From: Paramecium pentaurelia
Lineage: Eukaryota > Ciliophora > Oligohymenophorea > Peniculida > Parameciidae
DNA length: 64,000 nucleotides
NCBI GenBank assembly: GCA_905183005.1
Contig: CAJJDO010000002.1
Coordinates: 123,911 to 187,910, forward strand
Direction of reading: 5' to 3'
The stretch's first letter is position 1. Each line of letters opens with the position of its first letter. Shown here piece by piece: positions 36,666 through 49,847 of the stretch. The notes below the pieces were generated by a model. The model saw only the letters and a program-made list of their open reading frames with translations. It had not been told where the DNA came from and made no database searches. A program made the position numbers and the translations under genes.

Positions 36666-37866
36666 TCATTTTTTCATTTATTGTTATAACTTTTATTATT
36701 ACTTTTATTATGCTTTCTCCAATAATCCTTCAAGTTGACCTTTTCGTTGAGCCATCTTAAAAAGTTCTAAAATGAATGGAATATAGTTGTGTTTCCTTCT
36801 GGAATTTTCTTCCTAAGAGTGATAACTTGGGAAGAAGTACTTTATATTTTTAAAACTTTGCATTTTCCTCGCTAAGAGTAATTTATGCTTCTTAAATTCT
36901 ATTTTTGGCAAGAGTTAATCTATTCAATAATTCTTATTAAGATTCTTGTAGTAATTCTTATTCAATATTCTTAAATTTATAATAGTATTATATAATTTAC
37001 TTATTAATTTGAAATTTGAAGTAATAATTATTTTTATTCTTCTGTTAAATCTACTCCTATGAATTCCAAAGTTTTGAGACTCAAGAATATTTCATTTTAT
37101 GATTATTCAATTATTTTGTTAGCCTAAATTATTTATGGATGATACTTTGAATCTTCTACATTAATTGACAGCTAATAAAGTAAAGGCAGTTTCTTTTTCT
37201 TAGTAATGTTAAATCCTATTTAAGATAGCTTCTTTTGCTCTGACAATCCAATCATCTTGATATTCACCTATCAAAATGGGTCCTTCTTGGAGACCATCTA
37301 ATTCATATACTTTTCCTTTGAAAGGGATATAAGAGACAAAGTGAAATACATCATCACCTTCCTAGAATCAAAAGTGGGACACTTACTTTAGCTTTTTTCT
37401 TATCATTAGAGAAAATGAAGGGTTCAGGTCTAGCAAAGCTATTGTGAGCAGTCTTAATGACATCTACAGCTCCTAAACAATTGCCTCTTTCTTTAGGATC
37501 TAAAGCAATAACAAATTCCTGGATGATTAAATTGTGTATTACTTTATAATTTTTAAGTGCTTCTCCAATTTCAATTTATGGGCAATTAAGTAATATAGAA
37601 ATGATGGCTTGGGTTGCACATGCATTTTAAATGACTTAATTTGCAAAGAAGAGATCTTGATCATAAATTTTAAGACATTCTCTTTTTTCACCCTTACTTG
37701 TCCATCTGAATAAGAATATGAATCCATAAATTGGTTGCATTTATGCTATCTATTATTCATCATTTAGATCATAGATCTCTTCTACTTGAACTCCTTAAAC
37801 TCCAATTGCATTGATGAGCTCAGTGAAAACTCCAGGGTCAGACTCAATTGTACACCACTCTTGCAT
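36666..37866 (-). CDS. UCHL5: Ubiquitin C-terminal hydrolase, UCHL5/UCH37 family
   Basis: Four introns (25, 25, 31 and 28 nt) leave 363 residues, close to the family length. The peptidase C12 domain starts EWCTIESDPGVFTELI and contains VQVEEIYDL, the catalytic Cys in QNACATQAIISILLNC, the catalytic His in DDVFHFVSYIP, and Asp in KVYELDGLQEGPI. The C-terminal ULD region is also present: KYKEENSRRKHNYIPFILEL with GQLEGLLEKAQQKQ, which in UCH37 docks on the proteasome (Rpn13) or INO80. A deubiquitinase acting at the proteasome or on chromatin is well supported. Its start is only 28 bp from the divergent start of the PAS/membrane gene. Confidence 0.95.
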
Positions 37867-37894
37867 AAATAATTATATTTATTTAATAAATTGA

Positions 37895-40800
37895 ATGGAT
37901 AAAGAATAAGTGATACCCACTCTATAATAATAAGAGAAGGAGTTAGAGAAGAAGCGTAGTGGAAAAGGTTTGGAAGAACATTTCAAATTGTTTAATGATC
38001 TTTTGAAATTAAAATAAGCATCATATACAAAGGCCATAATAATGCTTATAGTTGCCTTTATCCATCATATAATGAGTTAAATTCGATAGTACCTTAATCA
38101 GTATATTCAGATATAAGAACGTGATAAATCTTCATTATAAATCTGAGTCAACAATTCTTGATTAAATAATAGATTCTGGTACCTACTTTGACATTCAAGG
38201 TTTACTAAGACAAGACATTACAATAAATTATATAATGTTATCCATATTTTTACTTGCCACAATAGGTAATACCTTATTATATTTCATTCTTTACATACTA
38301 CAATCAGATGATTATAGAGTAAGAAAAAAGTTTATTGGGAAAGTAATATATGTACTATTTAGAAATTTGTATAATTATCTGAATGGTACATTTGGATATT
38401 CCATTATCCAGCCTTAGTAGTCTTTTTTGAGAATATAGTATGTGGTCCTTCTTTAGATTGTTCAATGAGTTCAGAGAGAAAAATATTAATAGTTATATCA
38501 GCATTAGGGTATTAATTAATATTACATCAGAGTGTTTTTTGGAGTTTTCAACATATTTTTTTTGAGTGTATTCTTCCATAATGATAGTAGTTAAAAGAAG
38601 GATTGTTTTAATACAGAAAATTCACTCTATTTAGCTATGTTTCATATATTTAGAGCTTTTTAAGCTTTTTTAATTTCATTTAGGTATTAATAAAATTCTA
38701 TTTAGTTCTAATGATTATTCTTATTTATGGATTATGATGATCTGTATATTTTTAGGATATTCATTTTTTCTTTTAAATTGTTTATTCTATAGTGGATATA
38801 TGGCTTTTGCCACTTCAATTACACGTAATACATTTTTAGTATTATTAATAATAATGGTGTCATCTAGTTTTTCAATGATGATAGATGAATTATATCGTTA
38901 TAATACAGTAGAACAATAATTTGAAAATTTTAGTCTTTTTTTTACTTTGTCTTTTATATTTTTAGTTTGTTGTTTTATTTACAATTTAAGAAATTCTAAT
39001 TATGAAGATATTGATTATGAGAGAGCTAGTGATACAGATTTTTCAAGATAAGTTTTTATTGTAAATTCATTACTTGAAGTTACTAATTAAGATATAAATG
39101 TAGATTTATATTTTAAAGGCATTTTATAAAGACATATGGAATAAGAATGTAGACATACAATAATATAGGGAGAAGGGAGATGTTTTTGTAAAAAGAAGAA
39201 AACATTTGATTCTAAGAAAAAGAAAGAAGTAATGTTAGATGATTGGCTTATTTATAAAAATATATTTGTAAAGTTTCTAATAAAATCATGGATTGAAACT
39301 AAATTAATGGATAATCCAAATTCTATTGAATTATAATTACTTTATGCTCGTTATATGTTCTTTAAATTTCAAAATCATTAAATTTCATTACATATTTTGA
39401 ATGGATTAGAAAAACGGTTTTTATTTGTTATAAATAGATATAAAGCATATTAATTAAAAATGAAAATTATAAGATATATAAAACATAGAAATTAAGAAAG
39501 TTATAGAGAGAAATTAGAAATATAGAATGCTTTATTTATAGAAGATTTAATAGAAACAATAAAATAGAATATTAATCATATAATGATATAAAATTGTGCA
39601 TTTTGGAAATGTTTATAGAAAGAAGTAATAGATTTATAGGAATTGGATGAATTACTTAAAAGTTAATTTGAAAAGATTGAATAAACAAATAATTTATGGG
39701 TATAAATATAGAATTATTTGGATTTCAAAAAAAAATGGAAATTTTATTATGCTTGGTTTACTTTATATATATAAAATAAGAAATTAAAAAATAAAATATT
39801 AGATAATTTTTAAGGATTATCTGTTAATGAAAATGATATATTTTCTGAAGAAGTATAAGAAAATAATTTAGAAGAAGATATAGCTAGTGTTAAATCAGAT
39901 TAAGAATAAAAATTGGATATGGATAAAATAGATATAAAAAGCAAGAAAATTATATTTGATAAAAAAGCATGTATTATCTAAACTACTGATGATCCTGATG
40001 CTCTAATTATTAAAGTAAATAAATAATTTACAAAAATATTTGGATATACAAATGAAGAAATATCTAATAAATTTTAAATAACATAATTAATGCCTGATAT
40101 TTATTCAAAGGTACATCCATCTTTATTAAATGATTATAAATTAACAGGTAGAGGACATTCATTATATTCATAAAGAAAAGTATATTGTATACATAAAAGT
40201 GGTTATATGTTCACTGCTTAAAAGTTTCTAAAACTTTATATAGATTTAAATGGATAATCATAATTTGTAGTAATGATTAGACCAACTGATTTAAATAATG
40301 AAAAAAAACATGATGTAATAATATTGAATTAAGATTGGGAAATAAATGGTATGACTCCTAATGTGATTTAATCATTATAAATAGATTAATCATTATTTTA
40401 AAAATAGAAAATTTAAACATTAATAAATATATTGTTATTTGCACCTAAATTAATATAATTTAGTAGAGCATGTTAATTAATTAATGAAGAGACTGATTTA
40501 GAATTATTTGGTATGCAAAAAATTAAAAAGAAAAAAGATGAACCATTAGGTAAATCTATTAAACGTGTTAATAATATACCAGGATAATTTAAAATATAAG
40601 TTAATATGACAAATTCAGGTTCTAATAATTTAATACCTGGTAAAAGTACAAATGCATTACATTCTGATGTTGATCTCTCATCAAATTATTTATAAATGCA
40701 ATCTTTAGATGTTCCAGATGATAATAAATAATTTTTATAATAAACTAGTAATGTTAGTGAGAAAAATGATGTTTAAGACTTTAAACATTAAATTGATTAA

Positions 40801-43800
40801 TATTCTGAAATGTAAAAAGATATAAATGAATAATAAAATAAGAAAGTTGATGAATAAATTAAAAAAATGTATGAAACATAATTTTAAAGTAATTATAAAA
40901 GAATTTAAACTAAATTTGATAATAATGCCCATGCAAGTGGAGGAGGAGATGCAAGTGATGATAATATGAGCAAAGATGAAATTATTAAATAGAAAGGATA
41001 ATTTGTTTTAGATGGTAAAGTAAATAATGGAGAACCTATATCTTTTCATATGAAATTATCAGATAAGTTTTTAGCTGCATGTAAACACTATACAGAATCT
41101 AAATATAAACTTTATTAAATCAAGAAATAATAAGATGATGTATTTATTTATTTATTTATAATTCAAGCATGTTAAATTAGAAGAAAAATAAGATAAAGAA
41201 AGAGAAAAAGATAAAGGGAAATCTAAAGTTAATGATAAAAAATTATTTGTTAAATAAGGTACATAATAAAGAGAATTTAAGAAAAGAGCTAGATTAATGT
41301 TTTAAAAAGCAGCTGAAAGAAGAAAGAATGATGAAGATAGAGGTTATTATGATTTAATCAAAGAGATATATTAAGATATCTTAAAAGATTAATAAAAAGT
41401 TAAATCATTTAAAATTATTTGCACAATCTCATTTTATAAAATAAGAGATGAACGAATTGGAATCATGAAAGTTTCTAACATTTCAGAAATACTCAAAAAT
41501 AAAATTCGTTAAAATGTTCGTAAATAATCTTATATGATATTAAATAAAGGATTATCTAGAGGTATTCTATATATATTTATTATAAATCTTAGAAATGTCA
41601 AGACTTAAAAGTATATAAAATAATGATGGTGCTAAATTCTTAACCATGACTAGTGATGGAGAAAGTAAAATTGTTTCACCTCATTAACCATAATCATCTC
41701 CAACCAATTCTAATGTTAAAATCAAAGTAGCATCTAAATCAAATGGATTGGGATATTAATTATAAAAAGAAGATAATTTGGAAGATTAGGAAGAAAAAGA
41801 TGCTCTAGTAGATTTTAAAGGATAACCAAAAATGATTAATTGGGAAACTTTTTAAAATTAATTTAAAATGTAATAAGGTACTTAAAGTTTCTCTTTAAAT
41901 GTTCTTGATAATATATTTAGAAAAGAGGATAATAATAAACCTAGAAAATTACTAGTTAAAATTTCATATCTTACTTGGTTTCTACGTTTTATGTATGTTA
42001 CAATATTAACATTAAATTTAATAACATATTTTCTTAAACCTTATTCAGTAAACTTATTATTATTATTATATACTAGGACTTTTTACCAATTAAAACTTAA
42101 TCTGCTCGTATTTTACAATTATCTCAAATGTAAACCTATATTATTGAAGCCTATGATACAGTTATGGATTTATTACTCTATAAAAATGCTGATTTTAAGA
42201 ATTTACTAGTAGAAGGAGTGTCTCTTGATACTTAAGATAAATTCTTTACTTATCAAACTTTATAAATTGATTAAGGATATGAATATTTAAAATTACAAAT
42301 TAGAGATCTTAATTTATAAGAAACTTTTTTAGATGAATCAATATTTCATAGTAATTCTATTACTGATTAAACTATTACTTAAATTCAAAATGTGCCTATT
42401 ATTTTAGATTATAAGGATGTATTTACAAAGATAATTCTTGTTGAACATTAAGTATCTATTTTATCTGCTGAGGAATTGATTAAATTAAATGAATCAAATT
42501 CTTTGGTTAAATATATGAGAAATGTTACTGTTCCAACTTTATATTTAGAATTTAATAATGCTGTTATGATTTTAGAAGATATTCTTATTAATAAAGCTAG
42601 TTCAATGTCAGATTTTGTGATCATTATATTAATTTTGGAATCTTGTATATTTATAATTGGATTCTTTGGATTATTACTTATTATTTTATGGATTTGTTAG
42701 ACTTTTAAAGCAGTATTAAAAATGTTTATAATGATTAAAAAAAACGATTTAAATAAAATTGTCAAATAATAATAATTTGTTTAAACTTAATTTTAATACA
42801 TATTAAATAAAGATGATGAAATATCTGGCATACTACAATTAAATGATAAAAAACTATAAATTAATACTAAAACTAATTTCTAATAATAATAAAATTTCTT
42901 ACTTATTAATGAAGTTGAAGACTAAAACCTTACTAAAAGAAAGGATAAGTAGATTCTTGAAAAGTAATTACTTAAAAAATTAACTATTAAAATGTCTTTA
43001 ATCTATATCTTATATGTTTTATTTTCATCTTCTGCATCCTTAGTATTCTTCTTAACATTGAGCAATTCCTCATAATAAATTACACTATTAATTACTACAG
43101 GTTCTGATTCCATTTAAGATTTCAGTGATAGTTAACTTTTATTGGTTTCAGTCAAAGAGAAATATTTCAATCCTGATCAATATAATTAAAATTGCTTATA
43201 ACAAATTTAGACAATTTTAGAAGAATAAATTACTGATATCAAAAGTACTCCTTCTATTGAAGATCCTAATTATGGAACATATTATACAAGTTTTTAATCT
43301 ATTTATTTTGGCAATTTATGTTAATATCTTTAAGAAAATTCTTATTTGAGTTAAGTAGCTGCTGAAGATTGTTAGACTATTCTGAATGGTAAACTAAAAT
43401 AAGGAGTAGTTGCATTTAATTAATTATATTCATCTGTGACTGAAGGTAATAATTCATTTATTTTTAGATTATGTTTTAAATAAGGAAAGTCGATTTGGAT
43501 AGATAAATTTGGAAACTATTTGGTAATATAATGTAGCCATAGATTATGTTAAATCTGCCTTTAAAGCTTTACTAACTTCTTGGTCTAATGATCTAGGGGA
43601 TCTAATTGATCAATACTTTACTCTTATACTAGTGTTGTTGATTGTCATGGTAGTATTTTAATTACTTGTTTTTATAACAATAGCAGAAATGTATTTAGTT
43701 AATCAATTGAATAAATCTTTTCAATTCTATAGGAAAATATACAAATCTTATATGCCTAATGATATCATACAAAAAGAGAAAATAATAAGAGCTTCACTTA

Positions 43801-43826
43801 TCAAATATAGTATTATTAAAAGATGA
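37895..43826 (+). CDS. Giant PAS-domain multi-membrane protein (TmcB-like)
   Basis: About 5.9 kb with at least eight short introns, roughly 1.9k residues. The N-terminal third has many hydrophobic helices (SYTKAIIMLIVAFIHHI, NYIMLSIFLLATIGNTLLYF, YIWIFHYPALVVFFE and others). A cytosolic Cys/His-containing stretch (GEGRCFCKKKK) and long helices follow. A PAS domain lies near 39970-40300: DALIIKVNKQFTKIFGYTNE and GYMFTAQKFLKL. More polar linker comes next. The C-terminal third has further membrane helices (FVIIILILESCIFIIGFFGL, TLILVLLIVMVVFQLLVFIT). This organisation matches the TmcB/TmcC-type PAS membrane proteins that ciliates carry in many copies; PAS domains sense ligands or redox state. 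Signalling output is unknown. The first ATG (37895) is 28 bp from the UCHL5 start. Confidence 0.82.
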
Positions 43827-44252
43827 CTAACTAAAATATTTATGATATTATTATATATTATCTATATAATGACTTACTTGAGTATGAATATTAAAAAATG
43901 TATATAAATTATAAAGATAGATCTTTTTTAACATTCATTTTCTCAATTCAAATAAATACATTAATTAATTATAAAAATTAAAATTAAGCTTTGTATGAAA
44001 AGTATTATATATTTAAAGTTATGTAAATACTCAAAATTAATTTCTTTCCATTTTATTAATTAATGGTAATCGTTTCTAATATAATTAAAAAAATATCTAA
44101 TCTAATACAATGTTTAATAAAAGAAACTAAAAAAACTAAATCAGAAAAAGTACTCAAGCGTCTTAATCGAATTTATTTTTATGTTATTTAACTCAACAGT
44201 TATTTATGATTGACACTATAAAATAATTTTTTGTGTTAATAACAATAAAAAA
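43827..44252. other. Intergenic stretch, mostly inside the false duplication
   Basis: No gene. From 43912 onward it is the first copy of the 1116-bp assembly overlap; the real spacer is the equivalent sequence up to 45369. Confidence 0.6.
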
Positions 44253-45027
44253 ATGGACTTAATGAATAAACTTACATTATAATTTAAGGCTGCAGATATT
44301 GAATTAAAATATTAAAAACAGTCGATTTAAAAATCACTCAAGCCTCTCCATTTTGGTCTCCTTTTAATGTCATTATTATTGAATACAATTCAGATAATTA
44401 AAGTAACAACAAGGGAATCCTTTGAAATACCATTTATCAATATCACTTTTGTTGCCCTAACCATAATCAGTTTTTACATTGTATATAAAAAGGATTTTCT
44501 AACATAGAAAATAATGACAATAGAAAATGCTTATATCTTATTACTGTAATTAAATTTTACAGCTAGCAATATAGATGGTTAAGAATACTATTTATATGGA
44601 AGTAGCTTTTCTTTGATTTAGGCAGTAACATATTTTGCTACAGATTTTTATTTAAGTTGTCCATCTGTTATATTTCATTTAATATTCAGACTAGTTGCGA
44701 CTACCTTGTATGCAGGTAGATTTGATTTGGTAGGTTTGGGTCTTACTATAACTACTGCAGTATTTTTAATAAGTGTGTTATATATATGTAATAGAGCACA
44801 AAGGTAGTAATTTTTAATGAATTACAAAGAAGATACAATCAATTATCAATTATAAACTTTAATCAATAAACCTTTTACAAAAATTATTTATAATGAAAAG
44901 AAGCTCTAAATAGATGTGCATTAAGTAAATTAAGAGTAGTAATTTTTGGGTTACAATCAAAATTTGTGTTATGGTTGTAATATTAGGAATTTTGTAAGAA
45001 ATTGTAAGGTAGGCGATAGAGCATTAG
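43912..45027. repeat. First copy of a 1116-bp exact direct repeat (assembly overlap)
   Basis: Reads the same as 45029-46144 at an offset of 1117 wherever I compared them, ending at the single N at 45028. Same signature as the 27316 join. Confidence 0.92.
44253..45027 (+). CDS. Truncated duplicate of the 45370-46809 gene (artefact)
   Basis: Contains the start and first ~258 codons of the membrane protein and is cut by the N. No sequence difference from the complete copy was seen. It should be dropped on merging the overlap. Confidence 0.88.
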
Positions 45028-45028
45028 N
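45028..45028. other. Single-N contig join
   Basis: One ambiguous base between two identical 1116-bp segments; a scaffold join, not a measured gap. Confidence 0.9.
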
Positions 45029-46144
45029 TAAAGATAGATCTTTTTTAACATTCATTTTCTCAATTCAAATAAATACATTAATTAATTATAAAAATTAAAA
45101 TTAAGCTTTGTATGAAAAGTATTATATATTTAAAGTTATGTAAATACTCAAAATTAATTTCTTTCCATTTTATTAATTAATGGTAATCGTTTCTAATATA
45201 ATTAAAAAAATATCTAATCTAATACAATGTTTAATAAAAGAAACTAAAAAAACTAAATCAGAAAAAGTACTCAAGCGTCTTAATCGAATTTATTTTTATG
45301 TTATTTAACTCAACAGTTATTTATGATTGACACTATAAAATAATTTTTTGTGTTAATAACAATAAAAAAATGGACTTAATGAATAAACTTACATTATAAT
45401 TTAAGGCTGCAGATATTGAATTAAAATATTAAAAACAGTCGATTTAAAAATCACTCAAGCCTCTCCATTTTGGTCTCCTTTTAATGTCATTATTATTGAA
45501 TACAATTCAGATAATTAAAGTAACAACAAGGGAATCCTTTGAAATACCATTTATCAATATCACTTTTGTTGCCCTAACCATAATCAGTTTTTACATTGTA
45601 TATAAAAAGGATTTTCTAACATAGAAAATAATGACAATAGAAAATGCTTATATCTTATTACTGTAATTAAATTTTACAGCTAGCAATATAGATGGTTAAG
45701 AATACTATTTATATGGAAGTAGCTTTTCTTTGATTTAGGCAGTAACATATTTTGCTACAGATTTTTATTTAAGTTGTCCATCTGTTATATTTCATTTAAT
45801 ATTCAGACTAGTTGCGACTACCTTGTATGCAGGTAGATTTGATTTGGTAGGTTTGGGTCTTACTATAACTACTGCAGTATTTTTAATAAGTGTGTTATAT
45901 ATATGTAATAGAGCACAAAGGTAGTAATTTTTAATGAATTACAAAGAAGATACAATCAATTATCAATTATAAACTTTAATCAATAAACCTTTTACAAAAA
46001 TTATTTATAATGAAAAGAAGCTCTAAATAGATGTGCATTAAGTAAATTAAGAGTAGTAATTTTTGGGTTACAATCAAAATTTGTGTTATGGTTGTAATAT
46101 TAGGAATTTTGTAAGAAATTGTAAGGTAGGCGATAGAGCATTAG
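45029..46144. repeat. Second copy of the 1116-bp exact direct repeat
   Basis: Starts right after the N and continues into unique sequence that completes the gene, so it is the copy to keep. Confidence 0.92.
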
Positions 46145-46809
46145 AGAAATGGATAATTCATGATTACACAAATTTAAGCGGAAATTGTCTTGCAATTGCG
46201 AAAAGAACAAAAATAAAAATCAGACTTTGTCAATTCAATACTGATAATAGTTTGATTTTAATTTTAGAGAATCCAAAATTGGATAATAAGAAAAAATAAG
46301 TTCCATAAATTGTAACAAATCAATTAGTAGAATAATTTTCTAATAGTAAGAAAAACTTTTTTAATTTGTAATTTAAATTTGGAGTCATGTCTATTTTAAT
46401 GCTAGGCTAATATAAAATAAAAACAATAAATATTGTAAAATTATTGAATAAATTATTAAATACTTATATTTTTTCAGGAAAGGTGAATTTGAATTTAAAT
46501 GGTAATAAGATAGTAAAATTAAAGACTTATGCTTAATTTTTTAAAATTTTCTTAATTTAAGTTTTCAACATAATTTAGGATATGGAGTATTCTTTAAATA
46601 CTTTTAATGAAATAAGTGTTAATAATTTTGACAATTATCTTACTTTTCAGATAAGACTGTCAAATAAGTATTAATTTTTGTAATTATACTAAAAAAACTT
46701 CTTTATCAAGTACACTGAATAACATTTATTGGTTACTCCGTTAACATTAGATTTGGTATTTTATTTTAATAAATTAATTCCATTTGATGAAACGAATTCT
46801 TAGTTATGA
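45370..46809 (+). CDS. Six-helix membrane protein of unknown family, 479 residues
   Basis: Intronless frame from ATG 45370 to TGA 46807-46809. After a ~35-residue cytosolic start, six hydrophobic helices follow: LHFGLLLMSLLLNTIQII, PFINITFVALTIISFYIVY, TIENAYILLLQLNF, SLIQAVTYFATDFYL, SVIFHLIFRLVATTLYAG and TITTAVFLISVLYIC. A ~270-residue soluble tail comes next. The tail begins with a Cys cluster (NLCYGCNIRNFVRNCKVGDR), then DYTNLSGNCLAIAKR and long Asn/Lys/Phe-rich segments. The layout (membrane sensor plus cytosolic tail) recalls sensor kinases, but no kinase motif is visible. It follows the PAS membrane gene in the same orientation. Confidence 0.65.
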
Positions 46810-47020
46810 TAACTAAAACTTGATAATTTAATTTATATTATAATTAAAAGTATATAAATCACAAGTTTTACTATGATAAGGTGGATTTTAGTCGCAGAAG
46901 AAGAAATCAAGAATAAAGTTATTTCTTAAAAAATTAAATTAAAAGAAAATTTGGAATAATATTTTTGTTGTTGTTTGATATTGTAATACAGAAATAAATT
47001 ATATATAATATATTTAATAT

Positions 47021-47957
47021 ATGAACAATCAACCTGTGTATATGTCTGTTGAGCAAATAAATGCATTATTTTAAAGAGATTCTACATTTGAGATAAGAGA
47101 TGATCGTATTAATTCGTTCTAAAATGATTTAAAAAAAAATGAAGTAATATATTAAGTAAGTTAAAGACTTGGAAGTCTGAAAGTGCTGAATGTGAAGAAA
47201 ATAGACCAACAAATCAAAGTGAAAGTATGATGATGAGTAAGAATAATTTTTGTTTAAGTTTTTAAGTTACTAGAGAAGAGTATTAGGGTCTTTAATAAGA
47301 ATATGAGAGACGTAAAGATATGGAAGAGAAATATAAGGAAGACATAAACAGATTAATAAGAGAACTCAAATAGAAGAGTGGAGAATTGGAGAGTGTAAAG
47401 AGAGATCAGGATATACTATATGAATAGAATTAAAGAAGAGAAAGTATTGAATAATTATTAAATGGTAAGACATACTCCAGAATTTGAGATAACAAATACA
47501 AGAAGCAAATAATAGGGAATAAAAAGCTATGATAGAATTGGCTGATATTTAGTAATAACATATGTAGATGAAACAACAATTAGAAATAGTTTAGCAGAAA
47601 TACAATTATTTGTAAAAACAACACAAATTCGAAATAGATAGAAAAGATAAATAAATTGATTAACTTAAGAGTTAAATTGTATCATTAAATGAGGAAAATG
47701 AAAAATTGAAAAATGAACCTTAGATAGGGAATCTTTATCTCGATTCTTAGAGGGTGTCATAGGAAAAGATTTAAAATTAATGGACTTAATTTAATTCGAG
47801 TGCTTATAAGAGTAGTATTTAATTCTAGAAGGAAAAGCCAGTGACATAGATTTAGTTTAAGAGTAATTATGATTCAAAAGTCATTTTCGGAAAAAAGTCT
47901 CAAAATTCATTAAAATAACAACAATCATAATCTGATTTGTTGTCAAAAGGATAATGA
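47021..47957 (+). CDS. Coiled-coil protein, about 292 residues
   Basis: Start ATG 47021, stop TGA 47955-47957. A 20-nt intron near 47156 and a second break near 47466 (about 38 nt if an intron ending AAG) keep the frame. The body is a long coiled coil: EEYQGLQQEYERRKDMEEKY, DINRLIRELKQKSGELESV, IELADIQQQHMQMKQQLEIV and DQLKSQIVSLNEENEKLKNE. A Ser/Gln-rich basic tail follows. No other motif. Likely a cytoskeletal or basal-body component; unrecognised. Confidence 0.65.
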
Positions 47958-48148
47958 GTTTAATATTATATTACCTATTTAATAATTCTAGCCAAATTAT
48001 TCTTAGGTCTGTATTATGGCATAACATTTATTATTATTATGATTAAATATATTCTAATTCTAATGATATACATACACTGTTTAAATTAAAGATAGTATAT
48101 ATATATTAAATAAATAAAAAAAATAAATACATTTATATTAAGATTTAA

Positions 48149-49425
48149 ATGCCTCCTAAAAAAGAATAGCAAGAAGAAAAGAAGAATAAATTAGGAAGAC
48201 CTAGTAATACACTTAAGATGGGTATAGTTGGTATGGCAAATGTGGGTAAGAAATGTATTTTATGTAACATAGGAAAATCGACCACATTTAATACTTTATG
48301 TAAATTGAATGTTCCAGCAGAAAATTATCCATTCTGCACAATAGATCCAAATAATGCTAAAGTTCCTGTTCCAGATGATAGATTTATTAAATTATGTCAA
48401 ATGCACAAACCAAAAAGTGAAGTTCAAGCTGTATTGAGCATTGTTGATATTGCTGGGTATTGATATTTGAAATAATAAAATTAGTTTAGTACCTGGGGCA
48501 CATAAGGGAGAAGGTTTAGGAAATGCTTTCTTATCACATATAAAAGAATGTGATGGAATTTATCATGTAGTTAGAGCATTTGAAGATGAGAATGTTTGTC
48601 ATACTGAATTATCAGTTGATCCAATTAGGTAGATTAGATAATTATATTGAATAGAGATATGGATATTATATCAACTGAATTGTTGTTGAAGGATTTAGAA
48701 TTTTGTAATAATAGATTAGCAGAAACAGAACATGTAATTAAAAGAAACAACAATAAAGATGCTAGAGAAGAAAAAGAAGTTTTGGATAAAGTGAAATAAT
48801 TATTAGATAATAAGAAATGGGTAAGAACAGGAGATTGGAATTTTAAAGAGATTGAAATATTGAATAAATACTATTTCATTACAGCTAAGAATGTAGTTTA
48901 TTTGGTGAACTTAAGTTAATAAGATTTTATGACGAGAAAGAATAAATGGTTGAAAGGTATTAAAGATTGGGTTGATGGTAATTGTCCAGGAGATATTATT
49001 CCTTATAGTGCAGATTTAGAAAAAGCTATTTTTGAAGAGTAATTCTCTTTTATAATAAATCAAGATTTCAAGCTAATAGTTTAACATAAGAGAGATAAAA
49101 ATTATCAATGTTGCCAAGAATCATTAAAACTGGGTATAAAGCATTAGATTTGATTTATTTTTTCACTGCTGGTGAAGATGAAGTTAGATGTTGGACTATT
49201 AGAGCAGGAACTAAAGCTCCTCAAGCTGCTGGAGTTATCCATACAGATTTTGAAAAAGGATTCATTTGTGCTGAAGTTATGAAGTATGAAGACTTTGTAA
49301 GTTTGGGATCTATTACAGCAGTTAAGGCTGAAGGAAAGTATAGATAATAAGGTAAAGAGTATGTTGTGGAAGATGGAGACATCTGTTTCTTCAAATTTAA
49401 TGTTGGTGGTGGAGGTAAAAAATGA
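48149..49425 (+). CDS. OLA1: Obg-like ATPase OLA1 (YchF family)
   Basis: Introns at 48246-48272, one of 28 nt near 48458, one of 26 nt near 48628 and 49039-49064 leave 389 residues, the family length. Start MPPKKEQQEEKKNKLGRPSN and MGIVGMANVGKSTTFNTLC: the P-loop is split by the first intron and restored by splicing. NVPAENYPFCTIDPNNAKVP and DIAGLVPGAHKGEGLGNAFL are diagnostic. The C-terminal TGS domain reads EDEVRCWTIRAGTKAPQAAG with YEDFVSLGSITAVKAEGKYR. OLA1/YchF preferentially hydrolyses ATP and associates with ribosomes and the stress response. A textbook member. Confidence 0.97.
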
Positions 49426-49502
49426 GTATTAGATAATCACATTAAGTATATTAAATAGATAAATTTATATATATATATATATATATATTTAAATATTGTT
49501 TA

Positions 49503-49815
49503 TCAAATCTAATTTTAATCTTATACTCTAGATTCACTTGTTGAAATCATTCCTATCTCTAATTAGTATTCTGCAATTTTTGCATCATTCATATTAAATG
49601 AATGATTAATTTAATCACATGTAATAAAATCTTAACGTGATTGTATATATTTGAATGGAAATGATTATTCTATTTTTGTCACAAATCCCTTTAATTATAA
49701 TCTTAAAAATTACCTTTGATAATTTCATCATGAAACCATCAAATAATTGATATTCAATAAATGCAAACAGAGTTGCTGCTATTAGATCTAATCTAGGATA
49801 TTCAATTGAATTCAT
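49503..49815 (-). CDS. Hypothetical protein, 95 residues
   Basis: ATG 49815; one 25-nt intron ending AAG joins MNSIEYPRLDLIAATLFAFI and EYQLFDGFMMKLSK to GFVTKIEQSFPFKYIQSRQD before TGA 49503-49505. Aromatic-rich N-terminus, polar rest; no recognised motif. Its start lies 32 bp from the divergent start at 49848. Confidence 0.5.
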
Positions 49816-49847
49816 AATTAAAAAGAATGCTGGAGGATAATATTTTG

